Below, piece after piece: positions 1 to 6,669 of a DNA stretch of 25,665 nt. The translations under genes were made by a program, and so were the position numbers. The DNA is from a virus. Location of the stretch: the IMG/VR virus record IMGVR_UViG_3300011118_000028, positions 1-25,665 of that record. One strand, written 5' to 3'. The notes below the pieces were generated by a model, which did no database searches, was not told where the DNA came from, and worked only from the letters and a program-made list of their open reading frames with translations. Numbering within the stretch: the first letter of the stretch is position 1; each line of letters opens with the position of its first letter.

Positions 1-1
1 C

Positions 2-244
2 CTGCGGACGATCCACCGGTGGATCCACGACGGCGTCGGCGGCCGCAAGCTCGAGACGATCGACGTGGGCGGGCGGATCGCCACGTCGATGGAGGCGCTC
101 CAGCGATTCTTCCGCCGCCGGGCCGACGCGCCCGACGGCCCCCACGACGTGACGGAGCTGAGCTGGCCCACCGAGGGCCGCCGCGAGCGGATCAGCCGGG
201 CGATGGAGCTTGCCGAGGCCGCCGCGGACGCCGAGGGACTCTGA
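2..244 (+). CDS. DUF1580-like small helix-turn-helix protein, C-terminal part
   Basis: The gene enters from the left edge and its start lies outside; 80 residues are visible before TGA at 242-244. The visible N-terminal part (LRTIHRWIHDGVGGRKLETI, then VGGRIATSMEALQRFFRR) has the layout of DUF1580 proteins: a short helix-turn-helix read as 'hierarchy of helices, W-I-x-x-G-V-x-G, then a beta-wing naming a parameter that is passed to an EALQRFF helix'. That family is small, of unknown function, and known almost only from Planctomycetes, where it resembles excisionase-like or MerR-like DNA-binding domains. The tail after residue 45 is charged and unremarkable. The next gene starts one base after the stop, so the two are probably cotranscribed. 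DNA binding is inferred from fold resemblance; the target is unknown. Confidence 0.75.
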   Translation: MRTIHRWIHDGVGGRKLETIDVGGRIATSMEALQRFFRRRADAPDGPHDVTELSWPTEGRRERISRAMELAEAAADAEGL

Positions 245-245
245 C

Positions 246-443
246 ATGGACGCGATCCGAGTGGACGTGGCGGAGCAGTTCGCCGAGGCCCTCGCCGACG
301 GGCGGCTGACCTACGGGCAGCTTCGCCCGCAGGTCCCGCCCAAGGTCCTGGGCGGGATCGTCGCCCTGGCGGCCGAGCGGGGCTACTCGCCGCCGCTGGC
401 GGCGATCGGGCCCGACGCGGCGACGGAGATCCCGGCGGACTGA
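246..443 (+). CDS. Hypothetical small protein (65 aa)
   Basis: ATG at 246 directly follows the TGA of the DUF1580-like gene with one base between, which favours translational coupling. An in-frame upstream start (210) would lie inside the previous gene and adds 12 residues of shadow-like sequence, so I prefer 246. The protein begins MDAIRVDVAEQFAEALADGR and continues with a proline-rich stretch and a hydrophobic helix (VLGGIVALAAERGY). It has no cysteines and no clear motif, and I do not recognise a family. Position suggests a small accessory protein of the left-arm operon. Codon third positions are almost all G or C, as in its neighbours, which supports real coding. Confidence 0.6.
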   Translation: MDAIRVDVAEQFAEALADGRLTYGQLRPQVPPKVLGGIVALAAERGYSPPLAAIGPDAATEIPAD

Positions 444-532
444 CGGACGGGCACGGAAGCCAACCGGCCCGGGCGGCGGTGTCGATCGTGTCGGCCCCGC
501 CGAGAGCGGGCGCATCGGAAAGGACTCCGACG

Positions 533-931
533 ATGGAGCGCTGCCGGAAATCGGACAAGGGGAGTCGGGGCTGCATCAAGCCGGCGGGCCACCGAGGGCG
601 CTGCAAGGTCCGCGACGACGCCGCGGCGATCTTCGCCGCGGGCGCCGACGCCGAGGCGCCGGCCCCGAAGCGCCGTGCGAAGGCCCGCGGCAAGGCCAAG
701 CCCCGACGTGCGTCGGGACTGGCGGCGGCGCTGGAGGACCTCCAGGCGACGACGCGGAAGCTGGAGGACGCCGTCCGGGACCACACGGCCACGGCCGGCG
801 GCCTGGCCGCCGTCCTGGCCAAGCGGATCGACTCGCTGCGGGGGCGGAACGCCGCCCTGCTGAAATCGGTCGTGGCCAGCACGCGGCGGCTCCGCGAGCT
901 GGCCGCGGGGGCGGACGGCAAACGCGAGTGA
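533..931 (+). CDS. Small basic protein with N-terminal Cys/His motif and coiled coil (132 aa)
   Basis: The frame is open from 479, but the ATG at 533 has a good ribosome site (AAAGGA at 519-524) and begins directly with the informative part. The N-terminus carries C4-x9-C14-x5-H20-x3-C24 with a GHRGRC ending, the pattern of small putative zinc knuckles common in phage and plasmid proteins. Residues about 40-65 are Ala/Lys/Arg-rich (KRRAKARGKAKPRR). Residues about 66-130 form one long helix with heptad-like hydrophobics (LAAALEDLQATTRKLEDAV, then LAKRIDSLRGRNAALLKSVV). That suggests a nucleic-acid-binding coiled-coil dimer. I do not recognise a named family. It lies between small left-arm genes and the ASCH-ParB frame, whose possible GTG start at 928 would overlap this stop. 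Confidence 0.65.
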   Translation: MERCRKSDKGSRGCIKPAGHRGRCKVRDDAAAIFAAGADAEAPAPKRRAKARGKAKPRRASGLAAALEDLQATTRKLEDAVRDHTATAGGLAAVLAKRIDSLRGRNAALLKSVVASTRRLRELAAGADGKRE

Positions 932-1029
932 AAGCACACAAGCCATACCGGCTAGGGGCTGCGACGGCCCGCCCGCCGGCGCGATCGCAAGATGAACCGG
1001 GCGGCTCCAGGAGCGGGCCCGCCCCGTCC

Positions 1030-3759
1030 ATGGCGGCGATCACGCTGTGGAGCCCGTGGGCGCAGTGGATCGCCGCCGGACTCAAGACGGTGGAGACCCG
1101 CGAACACGGGCGACTCCGCTCCGTGGTCGGCCGCCGGGTCGCGATCCACGTCGCCCGGCAGACCGACCGGCAGGCCCTGCTGATCGCGAGCAAGTACGCC
1201 AGGTCCGACCGGCTGCTGGCGGCGATCAAGCGCTTCGGCGACGTGGCCGGGCACGTCCTGGCGACGGCGTTCGTCCTGGACCACCGCAACGTGACGGACT
1301 GGCACTCTCGAGCGGCGCTGTATCCGTGCAGCCCCGGCCTCTACGGCGTGTTCCTCGGCGACGTTCGGGTGCTTCCCGAGCCGATCCCCGCCTGCGGCTG
1401 CCAGCTCATCTGGTCGTGGACACCGCCGCCGGGATGGAAGGACGACGGCCCCGCCCCTGCGCTCTTCGGGCGGGCAAGGCGGCGACGTGGGCGAGACGAC
1501 CCTGACGACAAGGAACGGATCCCGCCGCGGGCGGGATCGCAAGAGGAAAGGAACGACTCCATGAGCAAGCAGACGGTGGCGGAGATGGCCCGGATCGACG
1601 GCAAGACGCCCGTCGGCCGGGAGTACGAATTCGAGGGCGAGCGGGGCGCATTCGACCCGCGCATCCAGGGGCCGGCCAAGACGCCGTTCGCCTTCACGCT
1701 GCGCCTGGCGAAACGCTTCCGCCGGCGGAAAGACGCCGGCAACATCACATTCGCCAACGGAGACGGGACGACGTTCACGCTGGGGATCGACCACTGGCGC
1801 GACAGCTACGCGCCGGCCGTGACGGGCGTCGTGGACCGCGAGGCGGCGGGGACGAAGCGGCGCGGTGCCAGCACGCCGCCGCCATCGGCCGGGGCGAAGG
1901 CCCCGGCGCCCCTCGGCCGGCTGGAGGGGCCGCCCGGCGTGGCGGCCGGGTGGACGCAGACCGCACGGCCCACGCTCGTGCGGACGGCGATCGACTCCAT
2001 CGAGGTCCGCGACGGCGCGAACCCGCGGCGGCACTTCGACGAGGGGCTCCTGGCGGAGCTGGCCGCCAGCCTCGGCCAGACGGGACAGCTCCAGCCCATC
2101 GCGGCCCGCGAGATTCCTGGCCCCGGGGCCGGCGGCCGGCTCGAGCTGATCTTCGGCGAGCGGCGGCTTCGGGCGGCACGGCAGGCGGGCATGGAATGGG
2201 TCGACGTCCTGGTCTACCCGAAGGGCGCCCTGGCGGACAGCGACGCGGCGGACATGCGCCTGACGGAGAACCTCCGCCGGGCCGACCTGACGCACATCGA
2301 GCTGGCCGAGGCCTTCGGCGCCCTCCGCGACGCCGGCCACAGCAATCAGCGGATCGCCGAGCGCTACCACGTCAGCGACGATTTCGTCCGGAAGCACACG
2401 TACCTCTTGCGGCTCGCACCGCCCGTCCGCGAGCTGCTCGCCAGCGGCCGCCTGCCCGTCAAGCAGGCCGAGCTGATCTGCCGCGTGGGCGACCACGCCA
2501 AGCAGGTCAACCTCGCCGGCGAGGTCACGAACCTGAGCTGGAACCCGAGGAAGAAGACCTGGGGCGACCGACACACGGTCGGCCAGGGCGGCCGCTTCGA
2601 TCCGGCCGATTACGTCATGCCCGCCGGCGAGCTGCGACAGCGCCTGCCGTGGCTGATGAAAACCCTCGGGGCGTGCGGCTGGCCGATGGACCAGGAGTAC
2701 GCCGGGCGCAGGCCGTGCGCCGTCTGCCCGGACAATACGGCGACGGAGCCGACGCTGTTCGAGGGCGTCAACATCCCCGGCACGTCCCGCAAGGGCACGT
2801 GCACAAACGAGGCCTGCTTTCTCGTCAAGGCCAGGGCCTGGGAGAAGGTCAAGGCCAAACGCCGGGCCGAGAAGGAACGGAAGGACAAGATCCGGGCCGC
2901 CGAGGCCCGGGCACGCGGCGACTGCATCTGCGGCGACTGCGGGCGGATCGCCGAGCCGGCCGCCAAGGGCAAGCCCCCCGACGGCTGGCCCAAGAGCGAC
3001 CAGTGCCCCAAGTGCAAGGAGCGGGCGGACAAGCGGAGGGACCGCTACGGGGGCGGCCCGGCCGGCAAGCCCCGGCGCTGGCCCGACACGCCCGAGGAAC
3101 ACCTCGACGCGGCCCTTGACGAGCATGGGCGGGAGCTGACCACGAAGCTGGTCGAGTGGATCGGTCTGTCCCTGGCGTTCTGGACGGCCGAGGCCCGCAC
3201 CCAGCGCCTCGAGCTGCTCTGCGTTCTGCTGGTCGTCCAGCGGGCGACGCGCTCGTGGGGCGCCGACGTCCAAATCTGGAGCCTGGAGCCCGACGACGAT
3301 GACGACGACGGCGTCGAGAAGCTGCTCGCCCGGATCGCTGCGGGCGAGGCGATGGCGCCGACGGCGGAAGATCTCCGCACGTCGGTGGACGCCCTCCTGC
3401 ATCCGATCAAGGGCCGCGGGCTGCACCAGCACCATCGGGCGATGACCGGCCGCGACCTGGCCGCCCTGGACGCCACGGAGGCCGTCTGCCGCCGCTACGG
3501 CATCGAGGTCCCCGACCGCCCCACGCTGGAGAGCGTCCGGGCACGCGTGGAGGCCGCGCGGGCCAAGGCCCAGCGCGAGGCGCTGGCCAAGGCGATCCGC
3601 ACGGCCAAGCGGCCCGAGGCCCTCGCCGCGATCGCGGCGTGCGCCGACGCGGCGCTGCTGGCGGAGGTCCTCGCCGCCGGCCCCCGCGGCAAGTGGCGGA
3701 TCGCCGCCATCGAGGGCCGCCGGCTCGAGCTGGAGCAGGCCGTTGGCGAAGCGGAGTGA
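1030..3759 (+). CDS. ASCH domain joined in frame to a ParB-type partition protein
   Basis: One open frame of 909 residues from ATG 1030; the frame is also open back to GTG 928. Residues 1-145 look like an ASCH (PUA-like, RNA/nucleotide-binding) domain: ITLWSPWAQWIAAGLKTVETRE, a GRRVAIHVA strand, and a closing GLYGVFL...GCQLIWSW. From residue 178 a second protein seems to begin (ATG 1561, with a strong GAGGAAAGG site). It carries the ParB N-terminal domain (about 321-415): NPRRHFDE, GERRLRA at 376, TENLRRADL at 412. An HTH follows (about 435-460, SNQRIAERYHVSDDFVRKH). Next come two cysteine clusters (CAVC...CTNEAC near 563-595; CICGDC...CPKC near 635-662) and a helical C-terminus with a six-Asp run. 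ParB proteins bind centromere-like sites; its ParA is not in view. Either a true fusion or two genes lacking a stop between them; translation from 1561 alone gives 732 residues. Confidence 0.82.
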   Translation: MAAITLWSPWAQWIAAGLKTVETREHGRLRSVVGRRVAIHVARQTDRQALLIASKYARSDRLLAAIKRFGDVAGHVLATAFVLDHRNVTDWHSRAALYPCSPGLYGVFLGDVRVLPEPIPACGCQLIWSWTPPPGWKDDGPAPALFGRARRRRGRDDPDDKERIPPRAGSQEERNDSMSKQTVAEMARIDGKTPVGREYEFEGERGAFDPRIQGPAKTPFAFTLRLAKRFRRRKDAGNITFANGDGTTFTLGIDHWRDSYAPAVTGVVDREAAGTKRRGASTPPPSAGAKAPAPLGRLEGPPGVAAGWTQTARPTLVRTAIDSIEVRDGANPRRHFDEGLLAELAASLGQTGQLQPIAAREIPGPGAGGRLELIFGERRLRAARQAGMEWVDVLVYPKGALADSDAADMRLTENLRRADLTHIELAEAFGALRDAGHSNQRIAERYHVSDDFVRKHTYLLRLAPPVRELLASGRLPVKQAELICRVGDHAKQVNLAGEVTNLSWNPRKKTWGDRHTVGQGGRFDPADYVMPAGELRQRLPWLMKTLGACGWPMDQEYAGRRPCAVCPDNTATEPTLFEGVNIPGTSRKGTCTNEACFLVKARAWEKVKAKRRAEKERKDKIRAAEARARGDCICGDCGRIAEPAAKGKPPDGWPKSDQCPKCKERADKRRDRYGGGPAGKPRRWPDTPEEHLDAALDEHGRELTTKLVEWIGLSLAFWTAEARTQRLELLCVLLVVQRATRSWGADVQIWSLEPDDDDDDGVEKLLARIAAGEAMAPTAEDLRTSVDALLHPIKGRGLHQHHRAMTGRDLAALDATEAVCRRYGIEVPDRPTLESVRARVEAARAKAQREALAKAIRTAKRPEALAAIAACADAALLAEVLAAGPRGKWRIAAIEGRRLELEQAVGEAE
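1518..1560 (+). promoter_or_regulatory. Perfect hairpin plus strong ribosome site before internal ATG 1561
   Basis: GATCCCGCC (1518-1526) and GGCGGGATC (1530-1538) are perfect 9-bp inverted arms around GCG. A purine-rich ribosome site (GAGGAAAGG, 1543-1551) follows, ten bases before ATG 1561. The layout looks like a gene boundary (end-of-gene hairpin, then SD, then start), although the ASCH frame stays open across it. It is the main reason to suspect that ParB is also made as a separate protein. Confidence 0.55.
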
Positions 3760-3786
3760 CCGCAGGATGAAGGACTGAGCAACGGC

Positions 3787-4434
3787 ATGGACGCCGACGT
3801 GGCCAAGCTGTGGCGGGCCTACCGCCGCCGGCGGACGGCGGCGAACCGCAACCGCCTCATCGTGGCGCTGCTGCCGATGGCGCGGCACGCCGCGATGCAG
3901 ACGGCCCGCAAAACGGGCCTGGAGAAGGGCGAGCTGCTCGGCGAGGCGGTCCTGGCGGCCATGCGGACGCTGCCCGGCTGGCGGCCGGGCGGGGGAGCCT
4001 CGCTGACGACCTACCTGTACCGGGCGATGCGCTGGGGCTCCTGGCGGGCCGCCGAGCAGCTCCGCCGGCAGGCCGCGAGCCTGGACGCGGCGATGGACGC
4101 CGGCGACGAGGCGGTCCGGGCGAGGGCGACGCTGGCGGACCCGTCGGCCGGCCGGGCGATCCGGCGGCTGGAGGACGCGGAGGCGGCGGGGCGGCTGCTG
4201 GGGGTGCTGGGGCCGGAGCTGCGGGCGGTGGCCGTCTGGCACTTCGGCGAGGGGCGCTCGCTGGTCGAGGTCGGCCGGCTGCTGGGGATCTCCGACATGA
4301 CGGCGGCCCGGCGGGCCCGCGGCGCGCTGGCGAGACTGCGGCGCGAGGCCCGCCGGCTGGGACTGACGAACGGCACGAGAACCAGAGATCCGCACAGGAG
4401 AACACGATGGCCAGACGCACGCGGAAGCGACTGA
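3787..4434 (+). CDS. Sigma-70-family RNA polymerase sigma factor (215 aa)
   Basis: The N-terminal half matches sigma region 2: NRLIVALLPMARHAAMQTARKTG, then GELLGEAVLAAMRTLPGWRPGGGASLTTYLYRAMRW. The 'EAVLAAMRT...F/G...LTTYLYRAMRW' block is the core helix set that contacts beta-prime and the -10 element. The C-terminal half (about 140-195) matches region 4: LGPELRAVAVWHFGEGRSLVEVGRLLGISDMTAARRARGALARLRRE, a helix-turn-helix for the -35 element. No region 1 or long region 3 is present, so this is a short group 3/4-type factor. The start ATG 3787 is 27 bases after the ParB stop, with AAGGA upstream. The last 28 bases overlap the next gene. A phage sigma factor would redirect host polymerase to phage promoters. 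Family assignment is strong; target promoters are unknown. Confidence 0.85.
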   Translation: MDADVAKLWRAYRRRRTAANRNRLIVALLPMARHAAMQTARKTGLEKGELLGEAVLAAMRTLPGWRPGGGASLTTYLYRAMRWGSWRAAEQLRRQAASLDAAMDAGDEAVRARATLADPSAGRAIRRLEDAEAAGRLLGVLGPELRAVAVWHFGEGRSLVEVGRLLGISDMTAARRARGALARLRREARRLGLTNGTRTRDPHRRTRWPDARGSD

Positions 4435-5126
4435 CGCGCAGCCGGATGACGCGAGCCCGGACGGCGACCCCGAACGTCCTGGCCCCGGCGGCAGACCCGT
4501 GGGAGCGGGGCCGCCGCGGGCTGGCGGTGGCGGACGCGGAGGCCCGGGCCCTCGCCCAGAACGTCATCGACGAGATCGAGGACCACCGCTGGCTCCGCGA
4601 GGCCCGGGTGCTGCTGCTGTTTCGCTCGGGCGTCCAGCCGAACGCGGAGAACCAGATCTGCCTCGGCCAGGCCCGGCGGGCGGCCCCGCTGGTAGCGCTG
4701 CTGGGCGAGCGGCCGGACTTCGTGATCCTGCTGACGCGCGAGACGTGGGAGGCCGCCGCGCCCCGCAAGCGGCTGGCCCTGCTGGACCACGAGCTGACCC
4801 ACTGCGCGGTGACGATCGCCGGGAAGTTCGTCTCGCCGGCCAAGCTGGAGGCGTTCGTGGCGCAGCTCGGCAAGCGGCACATCGAGACGACGAACATCAC
4901 CGACGACAAGGACCGCACGCTGGTGCGGTACGTCAAGACGGACGCCGACGGCCGGCCGCGGTGGCGCATCCGCCACCACGACGTGGAGGAATTCTATGAC
5001 GTGCTCGGCCGCTGGGGGGCGTGGGACGCGGCGGCGGCCCGGCTGATCGACCTTCTGGAGAAACCCGACGACGGGCAGATGCCGCTGTTCGACGACGGCG
5101 AGGCGAACCGCCAGGCGGCGGGCTGA
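4407..5126 (+). CDS. Putative phage metallopeptidase (HELTH motif, 239 aa)
   Basis: ATG 4407 is preceded by AGGAG (4396-4400) and lies inside the end of the sigma gene in another frame. After a basic start (MARRTRKRLTRSRMTRAR) the protein has a folded domain with RVLLLFRSG, PDFVILLTRETWE and then LALLDHELTHC, in which H128-E129-x-x-H132 is the zinc-binding HExxH signature. This arrangement (strand, strand, 'H-E-L-T-H-C', then a conserved 'DEDG...R...HHDVEEF' block, here DADGRPRWRIRHHDVEEFYDVLGRWG) matches the putative phage metallopeptidase family, whose proteins also end in short acidic tails. The third metal ligand probably lies in the HHDVEEF block. The substrate is unknown. Overlap with sigma suggests coupled expression, perhaps of an enzyme acting on a host or phage regulator; that role is inference. 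Confidence 0.8.
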   Translation: MARRTRKRLTRSRMTRARTATPNVLAPAADPWERGRRGLAVADAEARALAQNVIDEIEDHRWLREARVLLLFRSGVQPNAENQICLGQARRAAPLVALLGERPDFVILLTRETWEAAAPRKRLALLDHELTHCAVTIAGKFVSPAKLEAFVAQLGKRHIETTNITDDKDRTLVRYVKTDADGRPRWRIRHHDVEEFYDVLGRWGAWDAAAARLIDLLEKPDDGQMPLFDDGEANRQAAG

Positions 5127-5138
5127 CCGGAGCGGGCA

Positions 5139-6422
5139 ATGGCGGCCGGCCACGGACGGCGGCGGTACGTCTGGCGGATCTGCCACTGGCGGACGCTCTA
5201 CGCCGTCGGCACCGAGCCCGGCTCGATGGACGAGCTGTACGCGATGCGCTACCCGATGGAGTTCGTGAGGCTGTTCTGTAGCACCGCCACGCGGCGGGCG
5301 GCCTTCGTCCGCCGGCAGCGGCGGGCGATCCTCGCCGCGGGGGGGCATCGGCTCTGGGGGATCGCGCTGGACGTGCTGTGCTTCGCGGCCGTCTGCGATC
5401 GCGCGGACGGCCGGCTCCTGGATCATCTCGGGTCGCCGGCGAACCCGGAACACATCGCCGAGGTTGTTGGCCTGTCGCCCGAACAGCTCGGCCGGGCGCT
5501 TCGGCTGCTCAGCGGCCGGGCGGTCGGTTTCATCGAGCGGGCCGCCTGGCGGCCCGGGGGGACGCCCCCGGGGCCGGACGGCGGCGGGATCGGGCGACGC
5601 GGGCCGTGCCCGGCCGACGGGCCGGAGAGGGGGACAGGAGATGATCCCGACAGCGGCCAGGGGGCCGGCGACGCCGAACGCGGCCAGGGGCCGGGAGGGC
5701 GCGGCCCGCCGGGCGAGGAATCGCCGGGGGACGCCGCTGCCGGCGCCGCCGAAGAACAAGAGCAAGACCAAGAGCAAGAGCAAGCCGAAGGCGCTCGCCT
5801 GTCGGCTCGCGGCAAGGCGGCTGCGCCGCAAGACGAAGAAGAAGCGGCGCCGGCAGAGCAAGGGCGCCCGGGCGCGCGAGAGGCAGAGGCGGCGGCCAGC
5901 GGCGAGGGCCAGCGGCGCCAGGCCGAGGCCGAGGCCGCCAGGCCGACGGGTGCCGACCCGGCCGGGCAGGTCCGCGCGACGGAAGACCCGGACACGGGCG
6001 TGGTCGAGCTGACGATCGGGGAGCCACGATCGGGTGCTGACCCAGGCGGCGGGGCGGCCGGCGGGCCGCCCCCCGCCGGGCCGGCGCTGGACGGGGACGC
6101 CGTGGCCTGGACGATCTTCGCGCTGCTGTACCCCACCGAACGGGCCAAGCAGATCGGGGCCGAACGCGGCGGAACGAACGGGACGCCGCTAAGCCTCCGC
6201 CAGTTCACCGAACGCGAGACGGCCGCCCTTCGCAGCGGATGGGATCGCCTGGCCGCGGCCCACGCCGATGAGCAGGTTGCGTTCCGGCTGGGCCGGCAGC
6301 GGGCCGCGGAGATCGGCCGGCGGCGGGTCACACCGCACAAGACGGCCGGGGCAATCTGGTGCCACTGGATCCGCCAGCACACCGCCAAGCAACGCGCCAC
6401 CGCGGCGGGAGGGCATCACTAA
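5139..6422 (+). CDS. Hypothetical protein with winged-helix-like N-terminus and low-complexity middle (427 aa)
   Basis: ATG 5139 follows GGAGCGGG and lies 12 bases after the metallopeptidase stop. Residues 1-135 look folded: YVWRICHWRTLYAVG, then GIALDVLCFAAVCDRADGRL and an HTH-like block (NPEHIAEVVGLSPEQLGRALRLLSGRAVGFIER), similar to N-terminal domains of phage replication-initiation proteins. Residues about 140-315 are Gly/Pro/Ala/Glu/Gln low complexity. The C-terminus (about 320-420, WTIFALLYPTERAKQIGAERG ... GAIWCHWIRQHTAKQRA) again looks folded. Third-position G/C bias weakens in the middle, where another frame (5641-6012) fits better. The single frame may therefore cover two genes, or its middle may be dual-coding. 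The function is unrecognised; replication initiation is only a guess from domain shape and location. Confidence 0.6.
   Translation: MAAGHGRRRYVWRICHWRTLYAVGTEPGSMDELYAMRYPMEFVRLFCSTATRRAAFVRRQRRAILAAGGHRLWGIALDVLCFAAVCDRADGRLLDHLGSPANPEHIAEVVGLSPEQLGRALRLLSGRAVGFIERAAWRPGGTPPGPDGGGIGRRGPCPADGPERGTGDDPDSGQGAGDAERGQGPGGRGPPGEESPGDAAAGAAEEQEQDQEQEQAEGARLSARGKAAAPQDEEEAAPAEQGRPGAREAEAAASGEGQRRQAEAEAARPTGADPAGQVRATEDPDTGVVELTIGEPRSGADPGGGAAGGPPPAGPALDGDAVAWTIFALLYPTERAKQIGAERGGTNGTPLSLRQFTERETAALRSGWDRLAAAHADEQVAFRLGRQRAAEIGRRRVTPHKTAGAIWCHWIRQHTAKQRATAAGGHH
5641..6012 (+). CDS. Candidate very basic Lys/Arg-rich protein overlapping in the +1 frame (123 aa)
   Basis: ATG 5641 follows GGAGAGGGGG (5625-5634). 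The frame runs to TGA 6010-6012 wholly inside the 427-residue frame. Its codons almost all end in G or C, including the run AAG AAC AAG AGC AAG ACC, whereas the host frame reads GAA GAA CAA GAG CAA there. In this GC-rich genome that contrast usually marks the true coding frame. The product has the KNKSKTKSKSKPK run, KTKKKRRRQSKGARARERQRRR and proline-arginine repeats. It would be a histone-like or intrinsically disordered, nucleic-acid-binding protein. Alternatives are that it is the C-terminal part of the upstream protein after a frameshift, or a compositional accident of repetitive DNA. Confidence 0.4.
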   Translation: MIPTAARGPATPNAARGREGAARRARNRRGTPLPAPPKNKSKTKSKSKPKALACRLAARRLRRKTKKKRRRQSKGARARERQRRRPAARASGARPRPRPPGRRVPTRPGRSARRKTRTRAWSS

Positions 6423-6527
6423 GTGACTGTTTCAGTTGGATTTACAACCGAATATCGACGAGTAAAGGCCCGTCAAGCGGCCGCCAGGCCGGCCGGATCC
6501 GGGGCCACCACGGCCCGTTCCGGCCTG

Positions 6528-6551
6528 CCACACGGGCGGTAACCCGTGTGG
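6528..6551 (+). repeat. Inverted repeat, 9-bp arms with 6-base loop
   Basis: CCACACGGG (6528-6536) and CCCGTGTGG (6543-6551) are perfect complements around CGGTAA. The element lies 106 bases after the left-arm stop and is followed by GAAAGG, not a T-run. It could be an operator, a terminator stem, or a terminase recognition dyad. Confidence 0.6.
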
Positions 6552-6593
6552 AAAGGCATTGAAAAACAAGGACTTACGGCTGCGGGTCCTTCC

Positions 6594-6607
6594 TGGAGGG
6601 CCCTCCA
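6594..6607 (+). repeat. Perfect 14-base palindrome TGGAGGGCCCTCCA
   Basis: The palindrome is centred at 6600/6601 and extends leftwards as CCTGGAGGGCC. The same CTGGAGG/CCTCCAG half-sites recur as 8-bp dyads at the ends of the three long repeats at 12475, 14328 and 14493. It may therefore be a shared protein-binding or cleavage site. Confidence 0.5.
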
Positions 6608-6669
6608 ATGCCGGTTCGATGCTCCAGCTTCCGACAGCTTTTGCCCTGTCGAATTGCCGCTTTACTTAC

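Larger units (their letters stand above)
6423..6669 (+). other. Non-coding leader upstream of terminase; candidate packaging (cos/pac) region
   Basis: This 247-base stretch has lower GC and no convincing coding frame. It sits directly before the small-terminase gene, the position of cos in lambda. It holds a 9-bp dyad (6528-6551), a shorter inverted pair AAGGAC/GTCCTT (6568-6573, 6586-6591) and a perfect 14-base palindrome (6594-6607). A weak TTGCCC (6641-6646) with TACTTA (6663-6668) could be a poor promoter. An open frame from TTG 6559 leads into the terminase gene but has no ribosome site. A packaging role is inferred from position only. Confidence 0.4.

Noticed and set aside
928-1029. GTG 928 as the start of the ASCH frame
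   Set aside because: It overlaps the previous stop neatly but has no ribosome site, and the added residues look unstructured. ATG 1030 starts directly at the ASCH domain, though 928 cannot be excluded.
952-4395. Long minus-strand open frame (over 1,100 residues), and similar ones at 7182-10118 and 23377-25575
   Set aside because: Such frames are expected opposite high-GC genes. They lack motifs, start sites and sensible composition, while the plus strand shows clear ParB, sigma, terminase and tape-measure sequences.
6608-6632. GGTTCGATGCTCC resembling a tRNA T-arm
   Set aside because: The flanking bases do not pair as a T-stem, and no acceptor, D or anticodon stem can be found around it.
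6641-6668. Promoter before the small terminase (TTGCCC, then TACTTA)
   Set aside because: The -10 matches only two of six positions and the spacing is 16. Too weak to list as a promoter.
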